A DNA stretch of 64,000 bases from Janthinobacterium fluminis (GTDB taxonomy: Bacteria; Pseudomonadota; Gammaproteobacteria; Burkholderiales; Burkholderiaceae_D). The stretch lies in assembly GCF_028595325.1 (NCBI RefSeq), contig NZ_JAQQXR010000005.1:434001-498000 (forward strand). The letters run 5' to 3'. The translations under genes and the position numbers were made by a program. The notes beneath the pieces were generated by a model. It saw only the letters and a list, made by a program, of their open reading frames with translations. It was not told where the DNA came from and ran no database searches. This document shows positions 35,569 through 48,052 of the stretch, piece after piece (positions within the stretch are counted from its first letter, which is position 1; every line of letters starts with the position of its first letter).

Positions 35569-37178
35569 GCGGCCTCCCGGCGTGGCGGCTGCGCCGGGGC
35601 GGCGGCCTGGGTTGGGCGGGCGGCGCGCGGCCGCCCCATGCGGCGCGCGGCATAGCCCAGCGCCAGCGCGAACAGCAGCGCCGTCAAGTCGAAACCGGCG
35701 ACGGCCGAGGCGCCGTTCTGGAACAGCGTGCGGCCCAGATGGGCGCCGCCGAGGTTGAGCAGCGGCAGGCCGGCGAACAGCAGGGCGCCGGCGCCCAGCT
35801 GCCAGCGCCACATGGCCCGCGTCGGCCGCAGCAGCGCCAGCGCGGCGGCCGCGCCCCAGGCGGCGAAGAAGCAGGCGATCTCCTGGTCGGGGCGCTGCGG
35901 CAGCGCGACCGGCAGCAGGCGGTTGGCCCAGAAATAGGCGGCGTAGGCGATCGGCAGGCCGGCGATGGCGCCGATGTTGAGCGCCTCGACCAGCCACAGG
36001 CCGACGCTGCGGCGCGCCCCGGCGGCCAGCGCCTTGGCCTGCTTCTGCCGGCTCTTGACGGCCCACAGCAGCGCGCCGGTGGCGACCATCGCGCAGCCGG
36101 CCAGGCCGGAGACGAAGAACAGCGCGCGCAGCAGCGGCCCGGCGAAGTGGGCCAGGTGCAGGCCGACCATCACGCCCTGGGTGGCGGCGGCCGGCGCCGG
36201 CTGCTCGCCGCCGCTGCCCAGCAGGGCGCCGGTGGCGCCGTCGAAGTGCAGCGTGGCGCGCTGATGCGACAGCGCCGCGCCCTGCGGGCGGGTGAGGGTG
36301 ACGGTGGCGTTGGCGTCGCCGGGGAAGCTGACGGCGATGGCGCCGGCGGCCGTGCCCCAGCGCCGCTCGGCCTGTTCCAGCAGCGGCCGCAGCGGCGTCA
36401 GCGGCACGCGCTGGCCGGACGCCTTGACGTTCCGCTCGAAGCGCGGGAAGGCTTCGTCGAAGAAGGCGTCCCCGTTGTCCTTGTAGGCGGCGCTGACGCC
36501 GACCGGCATGTAGAGGAACATCAGCGTGACCAGGCCGGTGTAGGTGATCATCAGGTGGTAGGGCAGCGCCAGCACGGCCGTCACGTTGTGGGCGTCGAGC
36601 CAGGAGCGCTGGCCCTTGCCGGGACGGAAAGTGAACAAGTCCTTGAAGATGCGCTTGTGCGTGATGACGCCGCTGACGATGGACACCAGCATGAACATGG
36701 CGCAGAAGCCGACCAGCCAGCGCGCCCAGATGACGGGCATGTAGTGCAGGTCGAAATGCAGGCGGTAGAAGAATTCGCCGCCGCGCGTCTCGCGCGGCGC
36801 GGCGATGACGGCGCCGCTGGCGGGGTCCAGCAGCTCGCTCTTGAAGCGGGCGCGCCGGCTCTGCTTCTCGGCGCCGGGCTTGGGCGGATTGCTCCAGCCG
36901 ATGCGCGTGGCCGGGTTGCGCTCCCCCGGCAGCGTGACGCTCCAGCGCTCGGCCTGCAGGGCGCGCTGGCCCAGCACGGCCAGCGCCACCTCGGCGGCGG
37001 CGGCCGGGGCGACGCCGCCGGCGGCCGCCGCGTGCAGCTCCGGCCGCATCCACAGGCTCACTTCCTCGCGGTAGTAGCTGGTCGTGCCGGCGCAAAAGAT
37101 CAGCAGCAGCACCCAGCACACCAGCAGGCCGGACCAGGTGTGCAACCAGGCCATCGATTGGCGGAAACCTTCCTTCAT
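35565..37178 (-). CDS. PepSY-associated transmembrane protein (ferric-siderophore reductase type)
   Basis: 537 residues. Begins with a membrane helix preceded by MAWLHTWSGLL, has a periplasmic PepSY-type domain, and more helices with conserved His (HNVTAVLALPYHLMITYTGLVTLM), then four C-terminal helices. Proteins of this PiuB/FsrB type sit in the inner membrane and are thought to reduce or help process ferric siderophores. ATG at 37178 overlaps the stop of the DUF3649 gene, and its own stop overlaps the DUF3325 start, so the three are tightly coupled. Confidence 0.85.
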   Translation of the reverse strand: MKEGFRQSMAWLHTWSGLLVCWVLLLIFCAGTTSYYREEVSLWMRPELHAAAAGGVAPAAAAEVALAVLGQRALQAERWSVTLPGERNPATRIGWSNPPKPGAEKQSRRARFKSELLDPASGAVIAAPRETRGGEFFYRLHFDLHYMPVIWARWLVGFCAMFMLVSIVSGVITHKRIFKDLFTFRPGKGQRSWLDAHNVTAVLALPYHLMITYTGLVTLMFLYMPVGVSAAYKDNGDAFFDEAFPRFERNVKASGQRVPLTPLRPLLEQAERRWGTAAGAIAVSFPGDANATVTLTRPQGAALSHQRATLHFDGATGALLGSGGEQPAPAAATQGVMVGLHLAHFAGPLLRALFFVSGLAGCAMVATGALLWAVKSRQKQAKALAAGARRSVGLWLVEALNIGAIAGLPIAYAAYFWANRLLPVALPQRPDQEIACFFAAWGAAAALALLRPTRAMWRWQLGAGALLFAGLPLLNLGGAHLGRTLFQNGASAVAGFDLTALLFALALGYAARRMGRPRAARPTQAAAPAQPPRREAA

Positions 37179-37504
37179 CGGGCGCTCCAGGGCAGGCTGT
37201 ACAGGACCAGCGCGGCGCCGCCCAGCAGCGCGGCCGGCAGCAACAGGCCGAGCCAGGCGCGCGCGGCGCTGCGGGCGGCGAACACCCACAGCACGGCGCC
37301 GGCGTAGGCGGCGAAGGAAAACAGCGTGGCGCTGAGAACGGCCTCGGCGCGCGCCATCGGCAGCGCCAGCGACAGCAGCGCCGTCAGCGCCGCCGCCAGC
37401 GCGTAGCCGCCGGCGATGGCGGCGCACACCCGCGAGAACACGCCGGCGCGGTAGCGCGCCGCCACGCCGCCGCGCGGCGCCTTGATCGAGATGGGCGGCT
37501 GCAT
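37175..37504 (-). CDS. DUF3649 family membrane protein
   Basis: 109 residues, three predicted helices (about 25-47, 52-76 and 84-104). The sequence ARYRAGVFSRVCAAIAGGYALAAALTALLSLALP fits DUF3649, which accompanies TonB siderophore receptors and PepSY proteins. Second gene of the iron operon, coupled by ATGA to the PepSY gene. Function not known. Confidence 0.78.
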   Translation of the reverse strand: MQPPISIKAPRGGVAARYRAGVFSRVCAAIAGGYALAAALTALLSLALPMARAEAVLSATLFSFAAYAGAVLWVFAARSAARAWLGLLLPAALLGGAALVLYSLPWSAR

Positions 37505-37598
37505 GTCAGGGCCGCGCCGGGTTTGCCCGGGGCGCGGCGGCCATCGGGATGTTCAAGAATGCAGTACACATGGGCTGTTTCCTTTCGCTTCAGAAGAA

Positions 37599-37623
37599 CC
37601 CTGCCCGGCGTCGCCGGGCAGGG
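37599..37623 (-). other. strong hairpin between the receptor and the inner-membrane iron genes
   Basis: Perfect 11-bp stem (CCCTGCCCGGC / GCCGGGCAGGG) with a 3-base loop, 16 bases behind the receptor stop codon, no T-run. It may protect the receptor mRNA from 3' decay, giving more receptor than inner-membrane partner. Function inferred. Confidence 0.6.
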
Positions 37624-37638
37624 GGAATACCGGTTTGC

Positions 37639-39792
37639 TCACCATAGATAGCGGGCGCTCGCCAGCAGCGTGCGCCGCTGGCCGTAGAAGCAGTCGCCGC
37701 GTGCCAGGCAGGTGGTGATTTGCGCCCGGTCGGTCAGATTGCTGGCGTTCAGCGCGAAGCGCCAGGCGCCGCTGTCGTAGGCCAGCATGGCGTCGAACAG
37801 CGCCGTGCCCGGCGTGCGCAGCGTGTCCGTGCCGTCGTAGGAGGCGCCGATCAGGCGCACGCCGGCGCCGGCCGTGAAGCGGCTCCCGCCGTCCAGCGCG
37901 AAGTGGTGGGCCAGCCAGGCGGAGGCGTTGTGGGCGGGGGTGCCGGACAGGCGCTTGCCGCGCCCGCCGCCGCCGTTCGCGGCCCGCGCGTCCGTGTAGG
38001 CGTAGGCGGCGCTCCAGTCCCAGGCGCCGCCGACGCTGCCGGCGCCTTCCAGTTCGACGCCGCGCACGCGCACCTCGCCGAGCTGCAGGCTGTTCATCGG
38101 ATTGGCCGGATCGGCCGTCTTGCGGTTGCGCTCGCGCAGCTCGTACAGGGCGGCGCTGGCGCTGAAGGCGGCGCCGGCCGGCTGCCATTTCAGGCCGCCC
38201 TCCCACTGCCTGCCGCGCTGCGGCAGGAAGGCTTTGTTGTAGACGTCGACGCCGCCCAGCGGCTGGAACGATTCCGTGTAACTGGCATACGGCGACCAGC
38301 CGCCGTCGGCCAGATACAGCAGGCCGGCGCGCGCGCTGCTGGCGCGGTCGTCGGTGCGCGCGGCCGGGTCGCCCTCGACGTCGTTTTGCGCGCTGTCGCG
38401 GCGCAGGCCCAGCACCGTCACCCAGCGCGACCCGTACTTGATCTGGTCCTGGGCGTACAGGCCCAGCTGGCGCAGCTCGCTGCCCGGCCGCGCCTGCAGC
38501 GCGGCCGGCGGCGTGAAGTTGCCGTACACGGGAGCGTAGACGTCGATAGGCGCGGCCACGCCGGCGCCGCTGCGCTGGCGGATGCGCGCGCGCTGGCTGT
38601 CGACGCCCAGCAGCAGCGTGTGCCGCAGCGGGCCGCTGGCCAGCGCCGCCTCCAGCTGGGTGTCGACGAGCAGGGTGTCGAGCCGGTTGAGCTGCTGGCG
38701 CAGATCGCGGTTGAGCGTGCGCTGGTCGGCGTTGAACACGGGCCGGGCCGGGCGGCCGCTGGCCGGCACGGATGCGAAGCTGGTGTAGGCGGTGCGGTAG
38801 TCGACCTCGCTGCTGCTCTTGCGCAGCGCTTGGCGCAGGCTCAGCTGGTCGCTGAAGCGGTGGCTGAACAGATAGCCGAGCGAGCGCTGGCGCGTGATGT
38901 AGGCGTCCCAGCCCGGCTCGCCGATGAAGGTGTGGGTGGGAATCTGGCCGTGGCGCGACGGCAGCAGCGTGCCCTGCCAGGGGAAGAAGCCGATCAGCGA
39001 GCCGCTCTCGTCCTTCTGCTGGCGCGCCTGCAGCGTCAGCGCCGTGTCGGCGTCGGGCGCCCAGGTCAGCGCCGGCGCCAGCAGTTGGCGCCCGTCCGCC
39101 ACATGGGCGACCTGGCTGCCGCTGTCGCGGCCGATGGCGACGACGCGGGCGCTCCAATGGGCGTCGAGAACCTGGTTGAGGTCGAGCGCCACTTGCTTGC
39201 GCTGGTGGCTGCCCAGTTGCAGTTGCAGTTCGCGCTGGTTTTCCCGCAGCGGCCGCTTCGACACGGCGTTGAGCACGCCGCCTATGCCGCCCTGGCCGTA
39301 CAGCACCGAGGCGGGGCCGCGCAGGTATTCGACGCGCTCAAGCATGAAGGGATCGAGGCGGGCCGCGTTGTAGGAGCCGAAATTGCCCTGCAAGCCATCG
39401 AGCATCTGGCTGGGGTTGCCGCCGCGCGAACTGAGCGATTCGCCGCGGCTGTCGAAATAGCTCGACACCACGCCGGCCGTATAGTTCAGCACCTGGCTCA
39501 GCGTTTGCGCGCCCTGGGCCTCGATGCGATCGCGCGTGACGACGGAGATCGCCTGCGGCGTCTCCAGCAGCGGCGTGTCCGTCTTGGTGGCGCTGGCGGC
39601 GCGCCGGGCGACAAAGCCGCGCACGGGGGCGGTGGCGCTGTCCTGCTCGGAGCCGGCCTCGACGGTGACGGCCGGCAGGGTCCGCTCGCCGAGCGACTGG
39701 GCCAGCGCGGGTCCGCCCAGCATGAGGGCGCCTGCCTGGACCAAGGCCAGGACCAGGGGGCGGCGCTGGAACAGCATACTGTTTGCTTGCAT
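37639..39792 (-). CDS. TonB-dependent siderophore receptor
   Basis: 717 residues: signal peptide (VLALVQAGALMLGGPALAQ), plug domain (about 55-175, with ETPQAISVVTRDRIEAQGAQTLSQVLNYTAGV), and a barrel ending in the aromatic SARYLW. The plug start is typical of FhuE/FoxA/PupB-type ferric-siderophore receptors. ATG at 39792 with GGAAGA upstream is chosen over a GTG one codon earlier. A Fur-type box lies about 80 bases upstream. First gene of the operon with DUF3649, PepSY and DUF3325 proteins. Confidence 0.92.
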   Translation of the reverse strand: MQANSMLFQRRPLVLALVQAGALMLGGPALAQSLGERTLPAVTVEAGSEQDSATAPVRGFVARRAASATKTDTPLLETPQAISVVTRDRIEAQGAQTLSQVLNYTAGVVSSYFDSRGESLSSRGGNPSQMLDGLQGNFGSYNAARLDPFMLERVEYLRGPASVLYGQGGIGGVLNAVSKRPLRENQRELQLQLGSHQRKQVALDLNQVLDAHWSARVVAIGRDSGSQVAHVADGRQLLAPALTWAPDADTALTLQARQQKDESGSLIGFFPWQGTLLPSRHGQIPTHTFIGEPGWDAYITRQRSLGYLFSHRFSDQLSLRQALRKSSSEVDYRTAYTSFASVPASGRPARPVFNADQRTLNRDLRQQLNRLDTLLVDTQLEAALASGPLRHTLLLGVDSQRARIRQRSGAGVAAPIDVYAPVYGNFTPPAALQARPGSELRQLGLYAQDQIKYGSRWVTVLGLRRDSAQNDVEGDPAARTDDRASSARAGLLYLADGGWSPYASYTESFQPLGGVDVYNKAFLPQRGRQWEGGLKWQPAGAAFSASAALYELRERNRKTADPANPMNSLQLGEVRVRGVELEGAGSVGGAWDWSAAYAYTDARAANGGGGRGKRLSGTPAHNASAWLAHHFALDGGSRFTAGAGVRLIGASYDGTDTLRTPGTALFDAMLAYDSGAWRFALNASNLTDRAQITTCLARGDCFYGQRRTLLASARYLW

Positions 39793-39865
39793 CACATCTT
39801 CCGGGGGGGCAATGGCGCTGCGCGAATGAACTGGCTGGCGCGCCGGAAAGACGGGCTCTGGCTGA

Positions 39866-41662
<1,797 letters not shown>

Positions 41663-41666
41663 ACCT

Positions 41667-42007
41667 GGGGTCAGGTCTAGACATGACGGTTTTCCCGAAC
41701 CCAACTTTGGGGTCAGGTCTAGACATGGCGGTTTTTTCTTGGAGTAGGGAATGAAGTTGCCGGGCGGCGCGGAGGAGGGGGCGGTAAACCGCCATGTCTA
41801 GACCTGACCCCAGGGGTAAAGCAACATGGCGCACCTTGCTGCCCGAACCCAACTTTGGGGTCAGGTCTAGACATGGCGGTTTTTTCTTGGAACAGGGAAT
41901 GAAGTTGCCGGACGGCGCGGGTGTGGGGGCGGTAAACCGCCATGTCTAGAGCTCCCCCCTTGGGGTGACCCCAGGGGGTAAAGCAAGATGGCGCACCTTG
42001 CCGCCCG
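41667..42007. repeat. array of GGGGTCAGGTCTAGACATGG elements, 148-bp repeat
   Basis: The arm starts at 41667, 41709 and 41857; the last two belong to a tandem unit of 148 bases beginning CCCGAACCCAACTTT (41694 and 41842). The inverted partner arm ends at 41811 for the first unit; in the second it is broken after TCTAGA at 41950. Each unit ends with a copy of GGGTAAAGCAA(C/G)ATGGCGCACCTTG (41814 and 41976), the latter next to the stop of the peptide transporter gene, so flanking DNA was amplified with the element. It lies between the convergent pgm and transporter genes and holds no gene. Confidence 0.85.
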
Positions 42008-42030
42008 CGCAGGGCGGCAAGGCGCCGCGC

Positions 42031-43614
42031 TTACGGTGTCGCCAGGCCGGCGGCGGCAGGGGCGCCACGGTAGTTGTCGACCATGCGGTAGCGCTTGGCG
42101 TACCAACCGAACGCCAGCATGGCGATGGCGGCGAAGGCGGCGAAGAAGAACATTTGGAAGGCGGTCACGCTGAAGCCGGTGGTCTGGATGTAGGCGGTGA
42201 CGGCGTCGTTTTTGACGCTGGCGTTGACGATCAGCACCCACAGGTTGCCCACCGTCGTGGACAGCAGCCACAGGCTCATGATGGTGCCTTTCATCGACGC
42301 CGGCGCCTGGCTGTAGGCGAATTCCAGGCCCGTCGCCGACACCAGCACTTCGCCCATCGTCAGCAGCACGTAGGGCAGGATTTGCCAGACGATGGACATG
42401 CTGGTGCCGCCGTCCATCTTCATCTGGATGGCGCCGATGACGATCCACGCCAGCGCCGAGAAGCCGATGCCCGCCGTCATGCGGCGCAGCGCCGTCGCTT
42501 CGTAGCCGAGGCGGCCCAGCAGCGGGTAGAGGATCAGGTTGTTGAAGGGGATCAGCAGCATCACCAGCGCCGGGTTCAGCGCCTGCATTTGCGCCGGCAT
42601 GAACCACGACGGTTTTTCCATCGCGCCGCCTTGCACGACCCAGGTCGAGGCCTTTTGGTCGAACAGCGAGAAGAACGGCGTCACCAGCGCGAAGATGATG
42701 AGGATGCGCAGCACGGCGCGCACGCCTTCGACGGCGTGGTCGGGATGCATGCCGCGGGCGCGCTCCAGTTGCATGGCGATGCCGACGCCGCCGAAGGCCA
42801 GCAGCAGCACGAGGGCGCTGCAGGCGGCGATGACGAAGCCCCATTGCGGCGCCATGCACAGACTGACGATGGCGCCGGCCACGCCGAGGCGGGCGACGCT
42901 CAGGCCGGGCCGGGCCTGGCCCGGTTCGGCCGCCAGCAGCGCCGTGCGGGCGACGCGGCTGAAGGAGTGGGGGTCGGCCGGCGGCGGCGGCACGTGCACG
43001 TATTTCTTTTTGCCCATCCAGAACACCATCGTGGCGATGAACATCAGGATGCCGGGAATGCCGAAGGCCACGGCCGGGCCGTAGTCGCGCAGGAAGATCG
43101 GGATCAGCAGCGAGGCGCCGAAGGAGCCCAGGTTGATGCTCCAGTAGAACATGTCGTAGACCAGCTTGGCCTTGCCCTTGTTGCTGGCGTCGAACTGGTC
43201 GCCGACGAAGGACGACACCAGCGGCTTGATGCCGCCGGAACCGAGGGCGATCAGGAACAGGCCGAAGTAGAAGCCGTTGAGGTTGTCTTCAAAATAGGCC
43301 AGGCAGGCGTGGCCCATGCAGTAGACCAGGCTGAGCCAGAAGACGGTGTTGTATTTGCCGAAGAAGCGGTCGGCCAGCCAGCCGCCCAGCAGCGGGAAGA
43401 AGAAGACGCCGATGACGAAGGTGTGGAACACGTGCTTGGCCTCGCCGGCGCGGTCGGCCACGGGCATGAACATCAGTAGCGTGCTGATGAGGAACGGCGT
43501 CAGGATGTTGCGCATGCCGTAGAAGCTGAAGCGCTCGCAGATCTCGTTGATGATGATGAAGGGAATTTGCCGGGGCATCGGTCCCTTGCCGGTTTGTGTC
43601 TCCACCTGTGACAT
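42031..43614 (-). CDS. POT-family proton-dependent oligopeptide transporter
   Basis: 527 residues, about 14 helices. Imports di- and tripeptides with protons. Family motifs: the E-x-x-E-R-F motif in NEICERFSFYGMR (helix 1), GSGGIKPLVSSF with GDQF, and FYWSINLGS (PTR2 signature FYxxINxGS). GGGAG precedes ATG at 43614. Divergent from the PadR gene and convergent with pgm; regulation by the PadR protein is possible because their start regions share 256 bases. Confidence 0.9.
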   Translation of the reverse strand: MSQVETQTGKGPMPRQIPFIIINEICERFSFYGMRNILTPFLISTLLMFMPVADRAGEAKHVFHTFVIGVFFFPLLGGWLADRFFGKYNTVFWLSLVYCMGHACLAYFEDNLNGFYFGLFLIALGSGGIKPLVSSFVGDQFDASNKGKAKLVYDMFYWSINLGSFGASLLIPIFLRDYGPAVAFGIPGILMFIATMVFWMGKKKYVHVPPPPADPHSFSRVARTALLAAEPGQARPGLSVARLGVAGAIVSLCMAPQWGFVIAACSALVLLLAFGGVGIAMQLERARGMHPDHAVEGVRAVLRILIIFALVTPFFSLFDQKASTWVVQGGAMEKPSWFMPAQMQALNPALVMLLIPFNNLILYPLLGRLGYEATALRRMTAGIGFSALAWIVIGAIQMKMDGGTSMSIVWQILPYVLLTMGEVLVSATGLEFAYSQAPASMKGTIMSLWLLSTTVGNLWVLIVNASVKNDAVTAYIQTTGFSVTAFQMFFFAAFAAIAMLAFGWYAKRYRMVDNYRGAPAAAGLATP

Positions 43615-43807
43615 TGGTTTGCTCTCCCAAATTTTTATCAGTGCGCGATGCTAAGCCGAAGTCCGTGCCTTGGCAACCAGAAATATGTCCGTTTACGCTA
43701 TTCGCTTAGCCAACGTTAGCATATATACCTCATTTCGATGCCAAGACGTCAGCATTTTTGCGACAGCGCCGGATGCGCGCCGGTTCCGGCAATATTGAAA
43801 AAATAAC

Positions 43808-43836
43808 TTGAAAAATCCCAAAGAGCGTCTTAAGAT
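43808..43836 (+). promoter_or_regulatory. sigma70-type promoter of the PadR gene
   Basis: TTGAAA (43808-43813), 17 bases, TAAGAT (43831-43836). The -10 overlaps the first half of the palindromic operator. Confidence 0.6.
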
Positions 43837-43859
43837 ATATCTTAGTTTGATATATCTTA
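43832..43859. promoter_or_regulatory. PadR operator (inverted ATATATC repeat)
   Basis: AAGATATATCTT, AGTTT, GATATATCTTA: two ATATATC-containing half-sites, the first palindromic, over and behind the -10 and directly before GGAGG. The position fits autorepression by the PadR regulator encoded 12 bases on. Confidence 0.7.
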
Positions 43860-43870
43860 TGGAGGTTTCT

Positions 43871-44389
43871 ATGTTCCACTTCTTTCGCGGACAGCACCGT
43901 GTCCACGCCCACCAGCACGGGCAGCCGCATTGCGGCGGGCGCGGGCCGAAGATGTTCGACGCCGGCTCGATGCGTTATGTCGTGCTGCAACTGATCGCCG
44001 AAAGGCCGCGCCACGGCTATGAAATCATCAAGGAAATCGAACAGCGGGCCGGCGGCAGCTACGCCCCCAGCCCGGGCGCGATCTATCCGTTGCTGTCTAT
44101 GTTGCTCGACCTGGGCCATGTCTCGGCCGAAACCGAGGGCAACAAAAAGCTGCACAGCATCACCCCGGAAGGCCAGGCGTTTCTGGATGAAAACCGCCAA
44201 TTCGTCGACGCCATCCTGGCGCGCATGGCGGCGCCGCAGGAAGGGCGCGACGACGTCCGCCACCTGCTGCACGAATTGAAAGGCGTCGTCGTCGCGCGCG
44301 TGCGCAACGGCCAGCCCAGCGAGGCGCGCCTGGCCGCCGTCTGCGCCATCCTGCGCCGCGCCGCGGCCGAGATCGCGCAACTTGATTAA
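43871..44389 (+). CDS. PadR-family regulator, YqjI-like with His-rich N-terminus
   Basis: 172 residues. The N-terminus carries a His/Cys-rich stretch (FRGQHRVHAHQHGQPHCGG) followed by a PadR winged helix (SMRYVVLQLIAERPRHGYEIIKEIE..., SPGAIYPLLSMLLDLGHV) and a helical dimerisation domain ending IAQLD. This layout is that of E. coli YqjI, a nickel/iron-responsive repressor. GGAGG precedes ATG at 43871. The MFS transporter gene follows 21 bases later, so metal-controlled expression of that transporter is likely; the metal is inferred. Confidence 0.85.
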   Translation: MFHFFRGQHRVHAHQHGQPHCGGRGPKMFDAGSMRYVVLQLIAERPRHGYEIIKEIEQRAGGSYAPSPGAIYPLLSMLLDLGHVSAETEGNKKLHSITPEGQAFLDENRQFVDAILARMAAPQEGRDDVRHLLHELKGVVVARVRNGQPSEARLAAVCAILRRAAAEIAQLD

Positions 44390-44410
44390 CTACCCATACA
44401 AAGGAAGAAA

Positions 44411-45646
44411 ATGACCCCTATCCTCTTATCGCCCGGGCGCGAGCGCGCCATGCTATGGCTGCTCGCCCTGACGCAATTTACCGTCATCATGGATTTCATG
44501 GTGATGATGCCGCTGGCGCCGCAACTGATGCAAGCCTTCGCCATCTCGCCGGCCGCCGTCTCCGGCGCCGTCTCCGCCTACGCCTGGTGCGCCGGCGCGT
44601 CCGGCCTGTTCGCGGCCATCTACATCGACCGCTTCGACCGCAAGAAACTGCTGTTGCTGATGTTTTGCCTGTTCACGCTGTCGAATCTGGCCTGCGCGCT
44701 GGCGCCGACCTTCCACATCCTGGTCCTGTCGCGCGCCTTCGCCGGCCTGACCGGCGGCGTGCTCGGCTCGATCATCCTGGCCATCATCGGCGACACCATC
44801 CCGGCCCAGCGCCGCGGCGCCGCGACCGGCATCGTCATGACCTCGTTCAGCCTGGCGGCCGTGGCCGGCGTGCCGATCGGCGTCGTCATGGCGGCCCGCT
44901 TCGGCTGGGCCTCGCCGTTCTACCTGCTGGTGCTGCTGTCGGTGCTGATCTGGCTGGGCGCCGCCCGCGTGTTGCCGACGCTGACGGCGCACCGCGGCGC
45001 GCGGCAAGCCACGCTGGCCGAAGCCCTGCCGAACCTGCTCGCGCTGCTGGTGGTGCCGCAGCACCTGCGCGCCTTCCTGCTGTCGGGCCTGACGATGGTC
45101 TCGGCGATGCTGGTCATCCCCTTCATCTCGCCCGTCATCGTCAGCAACCTGGGCGTGAAGCCGGCCGACATCACCTGGATCTATTTGGCCGGCGGCCTCG
45201 CCTCGCTGTTCACGGCGCGCCGCATCGGCATGGCGGCCGACCGCTACGGCAAGCAGCGCGTCTACCGCTGGCTCGCGCTGTTCTCCATCCTGCCCATCCT
45301 GTGCATCACGCACCTGCCGGCGCTGCCGCTGCTGGCGCTGGTGTTCTTCTTCCCCTTCTTCATGGGCTCGATCGCCGGGCGCATGATCCCGCTGCAAGCC
45401 TTGCTGACGACGATACCGGATCCGGCCAAGCGCGGCGCCTTTCTCAGCGCCACCTCGGCGATCCAGCAACTGGGCAACGGCCTGGGCGCGTGGCTGGGCG
45501 GCCTGACCTTGACCACGGATAGCGCCGGCCACATCGGCGGCTACGCCATCAATGGCTGGCTGGCGGCGGGGCTGACCCTGATCGCCGTGTGGTGGGTCGG
45601 GCGGGTGCAGGGCGCGGCCGCGCCCCAGGCAGTGAAAGCGGCTTAA
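44411..45646 (+). CDS. MFS transporter, probable efflux type
   Basis: 411 residues, 12 helices. Starts with LLALTQFTVIMDFMVMMPLAPQLM and carries the MFS A-motif-like DRFDRKKLLLLMF after helix 2 and the antiporter-like G-x(8)-G-x3-G-P-x2-G-type stretch (SLAAVAGVPIGVVMA) in helix 5, as in drug or sugar efflux permeases. AAAGGAAG precedes ATG. Same transcript as the YqjI-like regulator. Substrate unknown; a metal or siderophore compound is possible from the regulator. Confidence 0.85.
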   Translation: MTPILLSPGRERAMLWLLALTQFTVIMDFMVMMPLAPQLMQAFAISPAAVSGAVSAYAWCAGASGLFAAIYIDRFDRKKLLLLMFCLFTLSNLACALAPTFHILVLSRAFAGLTGGVLGSIILAIIGDTIPAQRRGAATGIVMTSFSLAAVAGVPIGVVMAARFGWASPFYLLVLLSVLIWLGAARVLPTLTAHRGARQATLAEALPNLLALLVVPQHLRAFLLSGLTMVSAMLVIPFISPVIVSNLGVKPADITWIYLAGGLASLFTARRIGMAADRYGKQRVYRWLALFSILPILCITHLPALPLLALVFFFPFFMGSIAGRMIPLQALLTTIPDPAKRGAFLSATSAIQQLGNGLGAWLGGLTLTTDSAGHIGGYAINGWLAAGLTLIAVWWVGRVQGAAAPQAVKAA

Positions 45647-46194
45647 TTCTCGGCCGCGCCGGACGGCGCCTGCGCGGCGCCCCGGCGCTGCAAGGGCTGC
45701 CTCTCGCGGCGCCAGCGTTGCAGGCTCAGCAACTCGTCGCTGGCCGTATCTTCCACCAGAATCTCCTCGCTGCCGCTGGCGACGAGGAAGCTCTCCCAGC
45801 GGTGCGCCGCGTCCGCGCTATTCTCCACGAAACTGAATTGCCAATAACGCTTGCCGTTGACGGTGCGCGGCGCCGACTCGTACTCGATCAGCGCGCCATG
45901 CGCGGCGCCGGCGGAATCCTGCGCTATCCAGGCCGACCATGCCTGCAGCTCGGGCAAGGCCAGCAAAGCCTGCGCCGCCTGCTCCTTGCTGCGGCCGGCG
46001 GCGGCCCGTGGCGTGTCGGCCGCGGCCGGCGGCGCGGCGGCCGCGGCGAGCGGGGCCGGCACTGCGGCCGGCGCGGGCGCGGGTGCGGGCGGCTGTTGCG
46101 CCCATAGATAATAGGCGCCCAGCCCGGCGGCCAGCAGTCCGGCCAGCGTGCCGGCGACGATAGCGGTTTTCGACGATGATGGGCGTGGCGACAT
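45643..46194 (-). CDS. hypothetical membrane-anchored protein
   Basis: 183 residues: short cytoplasmic start, one transmembrane helix (about 10-31), a Pro/Ala-rich linker (about 34-70), and a periplasmic domain of about 100 residues (ELQAWSAWIAQDSAGAAHG..., NGKRYWQFSFVENSADAAHRWESFLV). No family recognised. Its stop overlaps that of the convergent MFS gene. Start taken at 46194 because the helix begins directly behind it. Confidence 0.6.
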   Translation of the reverse strand: MSPRPSSSKTAIVAGTLAGLLAAGLGAYYLWAQQPPAPAPAPAAVPAPLAAAAAPPAAADTPRAAAGRSKEQAAQALLALPELQAWSAWIAQDSAGAAHGALIEYESAPRTVNGKRYWQFSFVENSADAAHRWESFLVASGSEEILVEDTASDELLSLQRWRRERQPLQRRGAAQAPSGAAEN

Positions 46195-46269
46195 GCTGGC
46201 GGGTCCGGGTAGATGAGATGGCGGCCATACTAAAGCAAAGGTTAGCGGCGGGCAACGCAAGTGGAATGG

Positions 46270-46306
46270 AAAAAGCCTGCAAGGCGCGAACCTTGCAGGC
46301 TTTTTT
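46270..46306. terminator. bidirectional terminator behind groEL
   Basis: GCCTGCAAGG, loop CGCGAA, CCTTGCAGGC, flanked by five A and six T, 43 bases beyond the groEL stop. Confidence 0.92.
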
Positions 46307-46348
46307 GCGTTGACGGGGCGCCGTCGCCGGCGTCCTATCGGTCCGACA

Positions 46349-48052
<1,704 letters not shown>

